64,000 bases of DNA from JAJNBA01 sp963842295 (lineage in GTDB: Bacteria > Actinomycetota > UBA4738 > HRBIN12): contig CAWJFY010000006.1 of assembly GCA_963842295.1 (NCBI GenBank), forward strand, positions 1-64,000, in the 5' to 3' direction. The stretch's first letter is position 1, and every line of letters begins with the position of its first letter. Below are positions 8,943 through 17,656 of this stretch, in pieces. Both the position numbers and the translations under genes were made by a program. The notes below the pieces were generated by a model, which saw only the letters and a list, made by a program, of their open reading frames with translations, ran no database searches and had not been told where the DNA came from.

Positions 8943-10268
8943 TCAGGCGCCGCCGGCCGCGAAGAGGCGCCAGGTTCCGGGGACGCCCTTCAGCTCGTGC
9001 TCGCCTCGTTCCTCGAAGGTGAGGCCCGACCCGGCGAGCAGGTCCTTCACCGTGCTCGAGACCACGACCTCTCCGGCTCCGGCCGCGGCACTGACGCGGG
9101 CGGCGATGTGGACGGCAAGCCCGCCGAGATCGTCGCCCCTGACCTCGACCTCACCCGTGTGGACGCCGGCGCGGATCTGCACGCCGAGCGCAGGAACGGC
9201 CTTGGCGACGTCGAGTGCACAGCGCACCGCCTGCGTCGGGGAGGCGAATGACGCGAAGAAGCCGTCTCCGGTGGTTGAGATCTCGCGACCGCCGTAGCGT
9301 TCGAGCTGCGCGCGCACGAGCACGTGGTGCTGGTCGAGCAGATCCCTCCAACGCCGGTCGCCCCGCTCGGCGGCCTGTGTCGTCGACTCCACGATGTCGG
9401 TGAACAGCAGCGTGGTCAGGAGTCGATCCGGGTCCTTCCCGGTGCGCGTTCCCGTGAGGAACTCTTCGATCTCGTCGGCGACGCGATCGATGTCCTGGGA
9501 GAAGATCAGGTGGTCCTCACCTGGCAGCTCGACGAGCTTGGCGTCGGGGATCCGCGCCGCCACGTTCTCGCTCTGCTCCATCCGGACGATCCGGTTGCCG
9601 CTGCGGTTCAGGACAAGGGTCTGGACGGCGATCTGCGACAAGACGTCCCGGACGTCCGAGAGCATCGTCTGGCGGTAGTAGTGCCCCATCGCGCCCTGGC
9701 GGACGGAGAAGCGCTGAAGCTTCAGGAGTCGGCGATCGAACGCGTCGTCGCCGACGCGGCTCGGCGCGAGCCAGTGGAGCCCGCTGTCATCGACCGACTG
9801 CGCGATCATGGTGACCACGTCCTCGATCGACCCCAGTTCCTGCCCCTCCTCGATCACGTGCTGCGCGGTCGGTGCGAACAAGACGAGCGAGCGGCATCGC
9901 TCGGGATGGGCCGCCGCGAGGAGCATCGCGACGAGGGTGCCGTCGTTCGTTCCCACGATCGCGGGTCGTTCCGAGCCCGCCGCGTCGAGGACCGCGACCA
10001 CGTCCTCGACCTGGGTGTCGAAGTCCGGGAGCCGGTCGAGCGGGACGGGATCGGAGAGGCCCGTCCCGCGGCGGTCGAAGTGGATCAGGCGCCCGAACGA
10101 GCTGAGACGGCGGAGGAGCCGCGCGAAGTCCGGGAAGTCCCAGACCGCCTCGACGTGATGCACCCAGGTGTCGACGAACAGGATGTCGATCGGCCCGTCT
10201 CCGACGATCTGGTAGGCGATGTGCACGTCGCCGATCCGAGCGAACCGGGTCTCGTCCTGGTCCGGCAT
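8943..10268 (-). CDS. Alpha/beta hydrolase fused to class III nucleotide cyclase
   Basis: A 441-residue fusion with the architecture of the mycobacterial Rv1900c type. Residues 10-255 are an alpha/beta hydrolase fold (HIAYQIVGDGPIDILFV, DRRGTGLSDP, C-terminal PGEDHLIF with the catalytic His). The nucleophile elbow reads GTNDG at 106-110, so the usual Ser is Asn and esterase activity is doubtful. Residues about 270-435 are a class III cyclase with LLFTDIVEST and TTGDGFFASFASP, both metal-binding Asp present, then LAVHIAARVSAAAG. It should make cAMP or cGMP under control of the hydrolase-like sensor. ATG at 10268 is fixed by TACGCT seven bases upstream (leaderless). Longer frames upstream are shadows. 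Confidence 0.9.
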   Translation of the reverse strand: MPDQDETRFARIGDVHIAYQIVGDGPIDILFVDTWVHHVEAVWDFPDFARLLRRLSSFGRLIHFDRRGTGLSDPVPLDRLPDFDTQVEDVVAVLDAAGSERPAIVGTNDGTLVAMLLAAAHPERCRSLVLFAPTAQHVIEEGQELGSIEDVVTMIAQSVDDSGLHWLAPSRVGDDAFDRRLLKLQRFSVRQGAMGHYYRQTMLSDVRDVLSQIAVQTLVLNRSGNRIVRMEQSENVAARIPDAKLVELPGEDHLIFSQDIDRVADEIEEFLTGTRTGKDPDRLLTTLLFTDIVESTTQAAERGDRRWRDLLDQHHVLVRAQLERYGGREISTTGDGFFASFASPTQAVRCALDVAKAVPALGVQIRAGVHTGEVEVRGDDLGGLAVHIAARVSAAAGAGEVVVSSTVKDLLAGSGLTFEERGEHELKGVPGTWRLFAAGGA

Positions 10269-10275
10269 GAGCGTG

Positions 10276-10281
10276 AGCGTA
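10276..10281 (-). promoter_or_regulatory. -10 box of leaderless promoter for hydrolase-cyclase
   Basis: TACGCT on the minus strand, seven bases before the ATG at 10268. It lies in the 156-bp divergent region shared with the histidine kinase. Confidence 0.5.
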
Positions 10282-10424
10282 TCGCCGAGGTCGCCGGCTC
10301 GCGTCACGGCCCGGCTCCATCCGCGCGTGGTGGCACCCGGGCCCCGGCGAGAGCCTGCCTCCCGCCCGATCCGCGGGCCCACGCCCCTTGGGCGCCGACC
10401 CGTGACGTGCGAACATCCCCCGTG

Positions 10425-12566
10425 ATGCAGGAACATGCTCAGCTCCCCGACGCAGAGCCCGGCCGTCATCTGCTGCTCGCTCGGGTCTTGGCCGGCCTCA
10501 CGTTGGTCGGCTTCGCGATCGCGCTCGTGTTCACGTTCCTCGCCTCCTCGATCCGTCCTCCCGGCGCCGGCGACCCGTTCGGGGATCTCCTCTTCGTCCT
10601 CTCGTTCGCGATGTTCCCGGTGATCGGGTACGTGCTGGCGACCCGCCGCCCGGAGAACTCGATCGGGTGGCTGATGCTCGGGATCGGGACGTTCTTCGGA
10701 CTGACGGCGCTCCTCACGTCGCCCGGCGAGTACCTCCTCTACTCGGGAGATCGGGACACCGCGCTCGTGCTGATCGCGTTCGATTCGCCGAGCTGGGTTC
10801 CGATCGTGGTACTGCCCGTGACGTTCCTCCTCCTGTTGTTCCCGGACGGGCATCTGCCGTCGCCGCGGTGGCGATGGTTCGCGTGGTCGCTGGGCGTCGC
10901 GCTCGTGGTGGTCTACCTCTCGATCCTGCTTTATCCGGGTCTGCTGGAGGAGTCGATCGCTCCGACGGCGCGGAACCCGCTCGGGATCGACGCGCTCGGT
11001 CCGTTCCTCGACGTCGCGCAGGCGTTGATCCTCGTGATCCCCATCGGGGTGATCGGTTCGTTGACGTCGCTCGTGCTACGGTTCCGCCGATCATCCGGGA
11101 TCGAACGACTCCAGCTGCGATGGCTGCTCACGGCGGCGGCTTTCGTGGCGGTGCTCTATTCGGGCGCGATGATCGCGTCGCTCGGGAGCTCCTGGGGCGG
11201 AGAGGGCGATCCGGGTTGGATCACGCTGCTTCAGACGATCGTGATCCCTTCGTTCGCGCTGATCCCTCTCGCGATCGGCGTGTCGATCCTCCGGTATCGC
11301 TTGTTCGACATCGACGTCGTGATCAACAAGGCGGTGCTGTTCGGAGCGCTCGCGGTGTTCATCACGATCGTATACGTCGCGATCGTCGCCGGCGTCGGCG
11401 CGATCGTCGGCGGGCAGACGAGCCCGGTACTGTCCGCGGCGGCGGCGGCGGTCGTCGCGCTCGCGTTCCAGCCTCTGCGTCGTCGGGCGCAACGACTGGC
11501 CGACCGGCTCGTCTACGGGAAGCGTGCGACACCCTACGAGGTGCTCTCGGAGTTCTCCGAGCGAGTCGGGCAGACGTACGCGAGCGAGGAGCTGCTCCCG
11601 AGGATGGCGCGCGCGCTGGGGGAGGGCACCGGCGCGGCGCGAGCCGACGCGTGGGTGCGTGTCGGCGGCGAGCTGCGACCCGAGGCGACGTGGCCCGAGG
11701 ACGCCGAGCCGCTGCCCCCGCGGTCCGTGTCATCGGTCGAGGAGGGCGTCGTGACGGGTGCATCGATGTTCGAGCCGGTCCGGCATCGTGGCGAGCTGCT
11801 CGGTGCGCTGTCGATCGAGAAGCGGCCGGGCGAGTCCATGACGGCGACCGAGGAGAAGCTGGTCCGGGATCTGGCCGGGCAGGCGGGGCTCGTGATGCGG
11901 AACGCCGGATTGACCGAGGACCTCTTGGACACGATCGAACAGCTCCGCACCTCGCGCCAGCGGCTCGTCACCGCGCAGGACGAGGAGCGCCGGAAGCTCG
12001 AGCGGAACCTGCACGACGGCGCGCAACAGCAGCTCGTGGCACTGACGGTGAAGGTCGGGCTGCTGGAACGGCTGGTGGAGCGCGATCCTGCGCAAGCTCG
12101 GTCGATCGCCGGGCAGCTGCAGGGGGATGCGACCGAGGCGCTCGAGGAGCTTCGGGACCTGGCCCGCGGGATCTATCCGCCGCTGCTCGCCGACCAGGGA
12201 TTGATCGCGGCCCTCCAGTCGCAGGCCCGCAAGTCCGCCGTGCCGGTCACGGTGGAAGGCGACGGGATCGGGCGGTACGCGCGCGAGGCCGAGGCGGCCG
12301 TCTACTTCTCCTGCCTGGAAGCGCTGCAGAACGTCGCGAAGTACGCCTCGGCCTCGCGCGCCACCGTGTCGCTCTCGGACGGCGACGGGGCACTCCGGTT
12401 CGAGGTCACCGACGACGGAGTGGGGTTCGACACGGCGTCATCGTCCTACGGCACCGGGCTCCAGGGGATCGCCGACCGGCTCGCCGCGCTCGACGGTTCG
12501 ATGGAGGTCCGATCCGCACCGGGTGGGGGCACGACCCTGGCCGGCAGCCTTCCGGTCGACGGCTGA
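10425..12566 (+). CDS. NarL-type sensor histidine kinase with membrane sensor and GAF domain
   Basis: About 713 residues starting at ATG 10425 (GTG 10422 is also in frame). The N-terminal half has eight or more hydrophobic segments, for example LTLVGFAIALVFTFLASSI and a membrane end at YRLFDIDVVINKAVLFG. A GAF-like region follows (ARADAWVRVGGEL to AGQAGLVMRNAGL). Then comes the HisKA_3 dimerisation helix with the phosphoacceptor His in EERRKLERNLHDGAQQQLVAL and an HATPase with ALQNVAKYASASRA and DDGVGFD. It would phosphorylate a NarL/LuxR-type response regulator. No such regulator lies adjacent; the next gene is a cyclase. The longer frame starting at 9324 is a shadow of the opposite gene. 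Confidence 0.9.
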   Translation: MQEHAQLPDAEPGRHLLLARVLAGLTLVGFAIALVFTFLASSIRPPGAGDPFGDLLFVLSFAMFPVIGYVLATRRPENSIGWLMLGIGTFFGLTALLTSPGEYLLYSGDRDTALVLIAFDSPSWVPIVVLPVTFLLLLFPDGHLPSPRWRWFAWSLGVALVVVYLSILLYPGLLEESIAPTARNPLGIDALGPFLDVAQALILVIPIGVIGSLTSLVLRFRRSSGIERLQLRWLLTAAAFVAVLYSGAMIASLGSSWGGEGDPGWITLLQTIVIPSFALIPLAIGVSILRYRLFDIDVVINKAVLFGALAVFITIVYVAIVAGVGAIVGGQTSPVLSAAAAAVVALAFQPLRRRAQRLADRLVYGKRATPYEVLSEFSERVGQTYASEELLPRMARALGEGTGAARADAWVRVGGELRPEATWPEDAEPLPPRSVSSVEEGVVTGASMFEPVRHRGELLGALSIEKRPGESMTATEEKLVRDLAGQAGLVMRNAGLTEDLLDTIEQLRTSRQRLVTAQDEERRKLERNLHDGAQQQLVALTVKVGLLERLVERDPAQARSIAGQLQGDATEALEELRDLARGIYPPLLADQGLIAALQSQARKSAVPVTVEGDGIGRYAREAEAAVYFSCLEALQNVAKYASASRATVSLSDGDGALRFEVTDDGVGFDTASSSYGTGLQGIADRLAALDGSMEVRSAPGGGTTLAGSLPVDG

Positions 12567-12605
12567 GAGAGAACGAGGCGGCTCGACCCGGGGGCGGGGC
12601 GAACC

Positions 12606-12611
12606 TACACT
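12606..12611 (+). promoter_or_regulatory. -10 box of leaderless promoter
   Basis: TACACT followed by seven bases and ATG 12619, matching the window-wide leaderless pattern and fixing the start of the cyclase-propeller gene. Confidence 0.55.
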
Positions 12612-12618
12612 CGCGCCC

Positions 12619-14211
12619 ATGCAGCGGCGCAGCGGCGGACGCGCTCTCGGCGCCGTCCTCTTCACCGACATCGTGGGGTCCACGGCGATCGCCGCCGAGA
12701 TGGGCAACACCCGGTGGGGCGAGCTCGTGGAGCGGCATCACCGGATCCTCCGGCGACAGATCGGCAGATTCGGTGGGCACGAGGTCGATACCGCCGGCGA
12801 CGGATTCTTCGTCACCTTCGAACGGCCGGCCGACGCGATCAGATGCGCCGTCGCAGCCGAGGAGGCCGTACGGGAGCTCGGGATCGAGATCCGAGCGGGC
12901 GTGAGCTTCGGTGAGCTCGAGACGGTCGGGCGAAAGGCGGGCGGCCTCGTCGTGAACACGGCGGCCCGCGTGATGGCGGTCGCGGGTCCGGGCGAGGTGC
13001 TCGTGCCGGCGTCGGTGAAGGACATCGTGCCGGGGTCCGGGATCGCGTTCGTCGAGCACGGGGTCCATGAGTTCAAGGGATTCGAGGGGGACTTCCGACT
13101 CTTCAAGGTGACCGACGTCGACGGCCGCCCGCCGGCTCCTCCTCTCGAGGAGGAGGAGGCGGCCGGCCGTCGAAGCGAGATCTTCCCGTCGGGCGCTCGG
13201 CGGGCTCCGGTGATCGTAGGTCTCGGTGCCGGCGCGATCGCCGTGATCGTGGCCGCGGTGCTCGTCGTCCCCGGTCTGGTCGATGACGAACCGCCCGCGC
13301 GGCGGACCGGACCGTTCCAACACTCCGTCGCCAGCATCGACGTCCAGACGGGTGATGTCGGGTCGCCGATCTCCCTCGGTGTGCGTCCACGGGAGGAAGG
13401 GTCGTTCGGCTTCATCGACCACCCGCTCGCGGTCGGTGAGGGTGGCGTCTGGTTGGTCCACCCTCCGAGCCTCTTCCATATCGATCCGCGCCACGAGGAG
13501 GTCCGCTCCGAGCTGATCGATGTCGGGGTCGGACAATCCCAGACCGTCGTCACGGGTTTCGACGCCGTCTGGACCCTCAGCGCCGAGACCGTGTATCGCA
13601 TCCACCCGGGGACCGACGAGGTGGAAGAGTTCTTGGTGCTTCCCATCCCGTCCGCGATCTCGACGTGGTCCCTCGCGCTCGGCGACGCGATCTGGGTGGG
13701 CGTGAGTGACGGCACGCTCGTTCGGGCGGATCCGGGAACGGGAGCCCGCGATCAGGTGGACACGGGGTTGTCCATCGATGCGATCGCCGCGACGAGGGAT
13801 CGCCTGTGGGTGGCCGACATCCTGGCCGGCGCCGTGTTTCCGTTCGACCCGGACTCCCTTCGGCGGGCGGGCCCGCCGGTCGAGATCCGCGGGAACATCG
13901 ACCGGATGGTCGGTCGTGGGGACGGCCTCTGGATCCTCGACCAACGCGCGGGCGTCGTGACGCGGATCGACGCGGTTTCGCACACCGTGAGCGACCCGAT
14001 CCGCGTAGGCAACGACCCCTCGGACATCGCGGTCGGGCTCGAGGCCGTCTGGGTCGGGGATCTCGACGGATCTCTGTACCGCATCGACCCCTTAACCCAC
14101 GAGGTGCAGGAGTTCCCCGTCGGCGCGGAGGTGCTCGGGGTTGCTGTGGACGACGACGCCGCGTCGGTCTGGGTCTACGTTGGCGATCCGGTCCTACAGG
14201 CCGAAGGATGA
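12619..14211 (+). CDS. Membrane class III cyclase with C-terminal beta-propeller sensor
   Basis: A 530-residue protein. Residues 8-165 are a class III cyclase: GAVLFTDIVGSTAIAAEMGN and DTAGDGFFVTFERP hold the two metal Asp, and VVNTAARVMAVAGPGEVLV follows. A Glu/Pro linker precedes one membrane helix (about 198-217, VIVGLGAGAIAVIVAAVLVV). The rest (about 240-525) is extracytoplasmic and made of repeated WVxxx/Dxxx blades (DAVWTLSAETVYRIHPGT, EAVWVGDLDGSLYRIDP), a PQQ/SMP-30-like propeller. A cytoplasmic cyclase tied to an external propeller suggests an envelope-sensing nucleotide cyclase. It lies 52 bases after the kinase but has its own leaderless promoter. Confidence 0.88.
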   Translation: MQRRSGGRALGAVLFTDIVGSTAIAAEMGNTRWGELVERHHRILRRQIGRFGGHEVDTAGDGFFVTFERPADAIRCAVAAEEAVRELGIEIRAGVSFGELETVGRKAGGLVVNTAARVMAVAGPGEVLVPASVKDIVPGSGIAFVEHGVHEFKGFEGDFRLFKVTDVDGRPPAPPLEEEEAAGRRSEIFPSGARRAPVIVGLGAGAIAVIVAAVLVVPGLVDDEPPARRTGPFQHSVASIDVQTGDVGSPISLGVRPREEGSFGFIDHPLAVGEGGVWLVHPPSLFHIDPRHEEVRSELIDVGVGQSQTVVTGFDAVWTLSAETVYRIHPGTDEVEEFLVLPIPSAISTWSLALGDAIWVGVSDGTLVRADPGTGARDQVDTGLSIDAIAATRDRLWVADILAGAVFPFDPDSLRRAGPPVEIRGNIDRMVGRGDGLWILDQRAGVVTRIDAVSHTVSDPIRVGNDPSDIAVGLEAVWVGDLDGSLYRIDPLTHEVQEFPVGAEVLGVAVDDDAASVWVYVGDPVLQAEG

Positions 14212-14217
14212 GACTCC

Positions 14218-14907
14218 ATGCGGGGGCTCATGGAGAGCGTCTCGCGTGCCGACCACTGTTGGATGTCCAGCGAACCGAACGAGCCGCGGACGGGCGTGGA
14301 GCTCGACGAGACCTTCGTCGGTCGTCCAGCGGGCGGATCTGCCGCGGAGAAAGCCAGGGGTCTCCGCGCCGCGGAGCCCGTACGGACCCTCCTCGCGCGG
14401 TTCCTCGGCGTCCACACCGATGAGCGGGCCTGGCGCAGGGGGTCGAGCGGCGAGCGTTTGACCGGCTGGTGGCTCGGCCGGCTCCCGGCCGGGTGGCATG
14501 TGTTCCACGACCTCCCCTCCGGTGAAGCGAACATCGACCACCTGGTGATCGGGCCCGCCGGGGTCTTCACGATCAACACGGAGAACCTCACCGGCAAGGT
14601 GTGGATCGGGCCGAAGAGCATCCTGCACAACCGGCGGCGTACCGACTTCCTCCCGAAGGCCGCTGCCGAGGCGCGCCGAGCGTCGCAGCTCCTCACGAAG
14701 GCGATCGGTCGACCGGTCGAGGTTCGGGGCGTGCTCGCGATCCTCGCCGACGACTGGACCATCAAGCAGCGGCCGGCAGACGTCTACGTCGCCGCTCCGA
14801 GGGGCGCCAAGGACTGGATCCTGAAGCAGCCCGCCGTCCTCCGTCCCGACGAGGTGGTCGTGCTGGCGGTCGCGGCATCGAGACCCGGCACCTGGCACGA
14901 GCGCTGA
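14218..14907 (+). CDS. NERD domain protein
   Basis: A 229-residue protein. The C-terminal 140 residues carry the nuclease-related domain: GWHVFHDLPSGEANIDHLVIGPAGVFTINTENLTGKVWIG. This has the conserved Asp and the strand that in this fold ends in the ExK-type site, here read as NTENLTGK instead of the common DxKxxxG. Later parts include ASQLLTKAIGRPVEVRGVLAI. The N-terminus (1-70) is acidic and probably disordered. NERD proteins are predicted DNA or RNA processing enzymes of the restriction-endonuclease fold. Here the acid-to-Asn and Lys changes around the site leave catalysis uncertain. The start is six bases after the cyclase stop; ATG 14230 is an alternative. Confidence 0.75.
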   Translation: MRGLMESVSRADHCWMSSEPNEPRTGVELDETFVGRPAGGSAAEKARGLRAAEPVRTLLARFLGVHTDERAWRRGSSGERLTGWWLGRLPAGWHVFHDLPSGEANIDHLVIGPAGVFTINTENLTGKVWIGPKSILHNRRRTDFLPKAAAEARRASQLLTKAIGRPVEVRGVLAILADDWTIKQRPADVYVAAPRGAKDWILKQPAVLRPDEVVVLAVAASRPGTWHER

Positions 14908-15251
14908 GCTTCTGAACTTCGCCCGCCCCGTCATCAGCTCTCGCGACGAGGAAGGCCCGGGCGGGGGTGCCCAGCCCAGGCCTCTCGAACTGCCTCTGTC
15001 TGTGAAGGCCGTTGCGGTGGCGCGCCGACCGTTTTCTCGGCGGATCGGGGGACCTCCGTCTCGGGCGCCGGGCTCCCGACGCCTCTCGGAAGGCCACTGC
15101 CAACCCTCCGAGCCAGTTGTACGTGGTCAGGGTGTCGGCGAGAGGGGCCGTCGGACGAACGTTGGAGGTGGTCGCCACACGGTTCAGCCGCACCGGGAGC
15201 CCCGATTGGCTGGAGAGCAACGCTCGGATCTAGACTGAGCGCACGGCCACG
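14908..15251 (+). other. Intergenic region, 344 bp
   Basis: No convincing gene on either strand. Overlapping arginine- or proline-rich frames show no motif. Near the right end TAGACT (15231-15236) lies 15 bases before the ATG of the ABC transporter ATPase and is the likely -10. No clear terminator or RNA fold recognised. Confidence 0.4.
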
Positions 15252-15998
15252 ATGACATCCAACGGGCATCTCATCGAGATCCAGGACGTCCGCAAGAGCT
15301 TCGGATCCCATGTTGTGCTCGACGGCATCGACATGTCGATCGCGCCGGGGGAGGCCGTGGTGGTCGCGGGTCCGTCGGGATCGGGCAAGTCCACGCTCTT
15401 GCGCTGCATCAACGGCCTCGAGACGATCGACGAGGGCGATATCCGGTTCGAAGGGCGCTCGGTCCCGGGGGCTGGCAAGGACCTCTACCGTGTGCGCGCC
15501 GAGATCGGCATGGTGTTCCAGTCGTTCAATCTCTTCGCCCATAAGACGGTCCTTCAGAACATCACACTGGGTCCGATCAAGGTGAAAGGCCTGTCTGAGG
15601 CGGACGCCGCGCGCCTCGGCCGAGAGCTCCTGGAGCGGGTCGGGATCCCGGAGAAGGCCGACGCCTTCCCAGCCGACCTTTCCGGAGGTCAGCAGCAGCG
15701 GGTCGCGATCGCGCGAGCCCTGGCGATGGAACCCAAGCTCATCCTGTTCGACGAGCCGACCTCGGCCCTGGACCCCGAGATGATCCGTGAGGTACTCGAC
15801 GTCATGCGCGACCTCGCCAGGGATGGGATGACCATGATCGTGGTGACTCACGAGATGGGCTTCGCGCGCGAGGTGTGCGACAAGATCGCGTTCATGGACG
15901 AAGGGAGGATCGTGGAGGAGGGGTCGCCGGGGGAGTTCTTCGAAGGCGCGAAGAGCCAGAGGGTCAAGGACTTCGTTGACAAGATCCTCCGGCACTGA
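15252..15998 (+). CDS. Polar amino acid ABC transporter, ATP-binding protein
   Basis: A 248-residue ATPase of the GlnQ/HisP type, normal length. It shows Walker A GPSGSGKST (about residues 38-46), Q-loop MVFQSFNLF, signature LSGGQQQRVAIARAL, Walker B LILFDEPTSALDP and the switch His in VVTHEMGFA. FAHKTVLQNITLGPIKVKGL and EEGSPGEFFEGAKSQRVKDFV are typical of amino-acid importers of this family. It heads a cluster with a substrate-binding lipoprotein and two permeases. The substrate, probably Glu/Gln or another polar amino acid, cannot be fixed. Start ATG 15252. Confidence 0.93.
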   Translation: MTSNGHLIEIQDVRKSFGSHVVLDGIDMSIAPGEAVVVAGPSGSGKSTLLRCINGLETIDEGDIRFEGRSVPGAGKDLYRVRAEIGMVFQSFNLFAHKTVLQNITLGPIKVKGLSEADAARLGRELLERVGIPEKADAFPADLSGGQQQRVAIARALAMEPKLILFDEPTSALDPEMIREVLDVMRDLARDGMTMIVVTHEMGFAREVCDKIAFMDEGRIVEEGSPGEFFEGAKSQRVKDFVDKILRH

Positions 15999-16052
15999 GC
16001 CGAGGGGTGCGGACGGCTCGCCCTGAACGGACGGGCTGGAAGGGAGGGCGAC

Positions 16053-16957
16053 ATGACGACGGCCAAGCGAGATCGACGGTGGCTGGTGGTGTTGGCGTGT
16101 GTCTTCGCGCTCGTGGGGGCGGCCTGCGGAGAAGACACCGGAGCCGCCGGCGGCGACGAGCAGCCCGGCTGCAGGAGTTCCCGGCGGGCACCACGATGGC
16201 CGAGCTGCAGGAAGCAGGTGAGATCACGATCGGCGTGAAGTACGACGTCCCGCCCTTCGGGTTCAAGAACCCGCAGACCGACGCGATCGAGGGCTTCGAC
16301 GTCGACCTCGGCCAGGCGATCGCCGACGAGCTCGGCGTGGAGCCGAACTTCATCGAGGCGATCTCGGACAACCGGATCCCGTTCCTCGTGGACGGCACGG
16401 CCGACCTGATCCTGTCGACGATGACGATCACTACGGACCGCGACGCGGAGATCGACTTCTCGATCCCGTACTACATCGCCGAGGGCCGCGTGCTCGCACC
16501 GGTGGACTCCGACATCACCGGGGTCGAGGACCTGGCGGGGAAGAAGGTGTGCACGGCCACCGGTTCGACGTACGAGGAGAACCTCAAGGAGAACGCGCCG
16601 GAGGCGGAGCTGCGCCTGGTCGACACGTACTCGGAGTGCCTGGAGCTGATCCAGACCGGCGCCGTGGACGCCGTGTCCACCGACGACGTGATCCTCACCG
16701 GGATGATCATCCAGGACGACACCCTGGAGCTGAAGGGCGAGGGCTACACGACCGAGCCGTACGGCGCTGGCATCGCCGAGGGCGACGCGGAGTTCAAGGA
16801 GTTCGTCGACGGCGTGATCCAGGCGTTCATCGACGACGGCCGGTGGGACGCCACGTACGAGAAGTGGATCGGGCAGTACACGGGTGAGGCCGATCCCGCT
16901 CCGACGATGACGCTCGAGGAGGCGCTCGAGCTGCGTCCGTGCGAGGAGACCTGCTGA
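16053..16957 (+). CDS. Amino acid ABC transporter substrate-binding lipoprotein (frameshifted after signal peptide)
   Basis: Family 3 solute-binding protein. ATG at 16053 (site gggaaggg upstream) begins MTTAKRDRRWLVVLACVFALVGAACG, a lipoprotein signal with lipobox VGAAC. About 16161-16168 the frame is lost. The mature part continues in another frame as LQEFPAGTTMAELQEAGEI, then KYDVPPFGFKNPQTDAIEGFDVDLGQAIADEL, TMTITTDRDAEIDFSIPYYIAEG and a normal end at 16957. One missing C in the agcccgg run would restore a protein of about 300 residues. As written the longer frame has no signal peptide. The mature domain is well preserved, so an assembly indel is at least as likely as a true mutation. Confidence 0.85.
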
Positions 16958-16976
16958 TCGAGGCGATCGCGAGCCG

Positions 16977-17639
16977 ATGAGCGAGCTCTGGGAAGTGCTG
17001 GTCCGGCACTTCCCGGAGTTCCGGTCGGGGTTCTTGGTCACCGTCCAGCTCGTGGCGGTGTCGTTCGTGATCGCGATCGGCGTGGGGCTGTTCGTCGGCG
17101 CCCTCCGGCTGGCGCCCATCCGGTGGGTCCGATGGGTCGGCGGACTGTACGTGGAGTTCTTCCGCAACACCCCCCTTCTCGTGCTCCTGACCATCGCCTA
17201 CCTGGGGCTCCGGCGCGCCGGGATCCCGATCGGGCCGTGGGTGGCCGGGACGGCGAGCCTCGGCCTCTACACGGCCGCCTACGTTGCCGAGACGATCCGC
17301 TCGGGCGTCTTCGCCGTCGGGAAGGGGCAGATCGACGCCGGCCTCGCGCTCGGGTTCACCTATCGGCGGGTGCAGTCCCAGATCGTGATCCCCCAGGCGG
17401 TGCGGAGCGTGATCCCGCCGCTGGGGAGCCTGATCATCGCGATGATCAAGAACTCCGCGATCATCGGCGTGGTCTTCGCCCTCGCCGACGACCTCTTGAA
17501 GGAAGCTCGGCTGATCGGCTCCGCGACGTTCCAGTACAACGAGGTGTTCTTCTGGGCGGCCGTCGGCTACCTGCTGTTGACGGTCAGCGTGACCTTCGCG
17601 GTCCGGGCACTCGAACGACGGCTCGTGGTCAGGCGGTGA
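16977..17639 (+). CDS. Amino acid ABC transporter permease (HisM/GlnP type)
   Basis: A 220-residue inner-membrane permease, typical length for the family. It has an N-terminal helix (FLVTVQLVAVSFVIAIGVGLFVGAL), EFFRNTPLLVLLTIAY, and a coupling (EAA-like) loop GQIDAGLALGFTYRRVQSQIVIPQAVRSVIPPL that docks on the ATPase. It starts ATG 16977, 20 bases after the binding-protein stop. It pairs with the second permease downstream to form a heterodimeric channel. Confidence 0.92.
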   Translation: MSELWEVLVRHFPEFRSGFLVTVQLVAVSFVIAIGVGLFVGALRLAPIRWVRWVGGLYVEFFRNTPLLVLLTIAYLGLRRAGIPIGPWVAGTASLGLYTAAYVAETIRSGVFAVGKGQIDAGLALGFTYRRVQSQIVIPQAVRSVIPPLGSLIIAMIKNSAIIGVVFALADDLLKEARLIGSATFQYNEVFFWAAVGYLLLTVSVTFAVRALERRLVVRR

Positions 17640-17656
17640 GGACGGGTGAGCAGCTG

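Noticed and set aside
10667..12904. Long plus-strand frame overlapping the histidine kinase
   Set aside because: Arg/Gly-rich frame shift of the kinase gene; no domain visible.
14762..15220. ORFs in the gap before the ABC transporter
   Set aside because: No ribosome site, no motif, unnatural composition on both strands.
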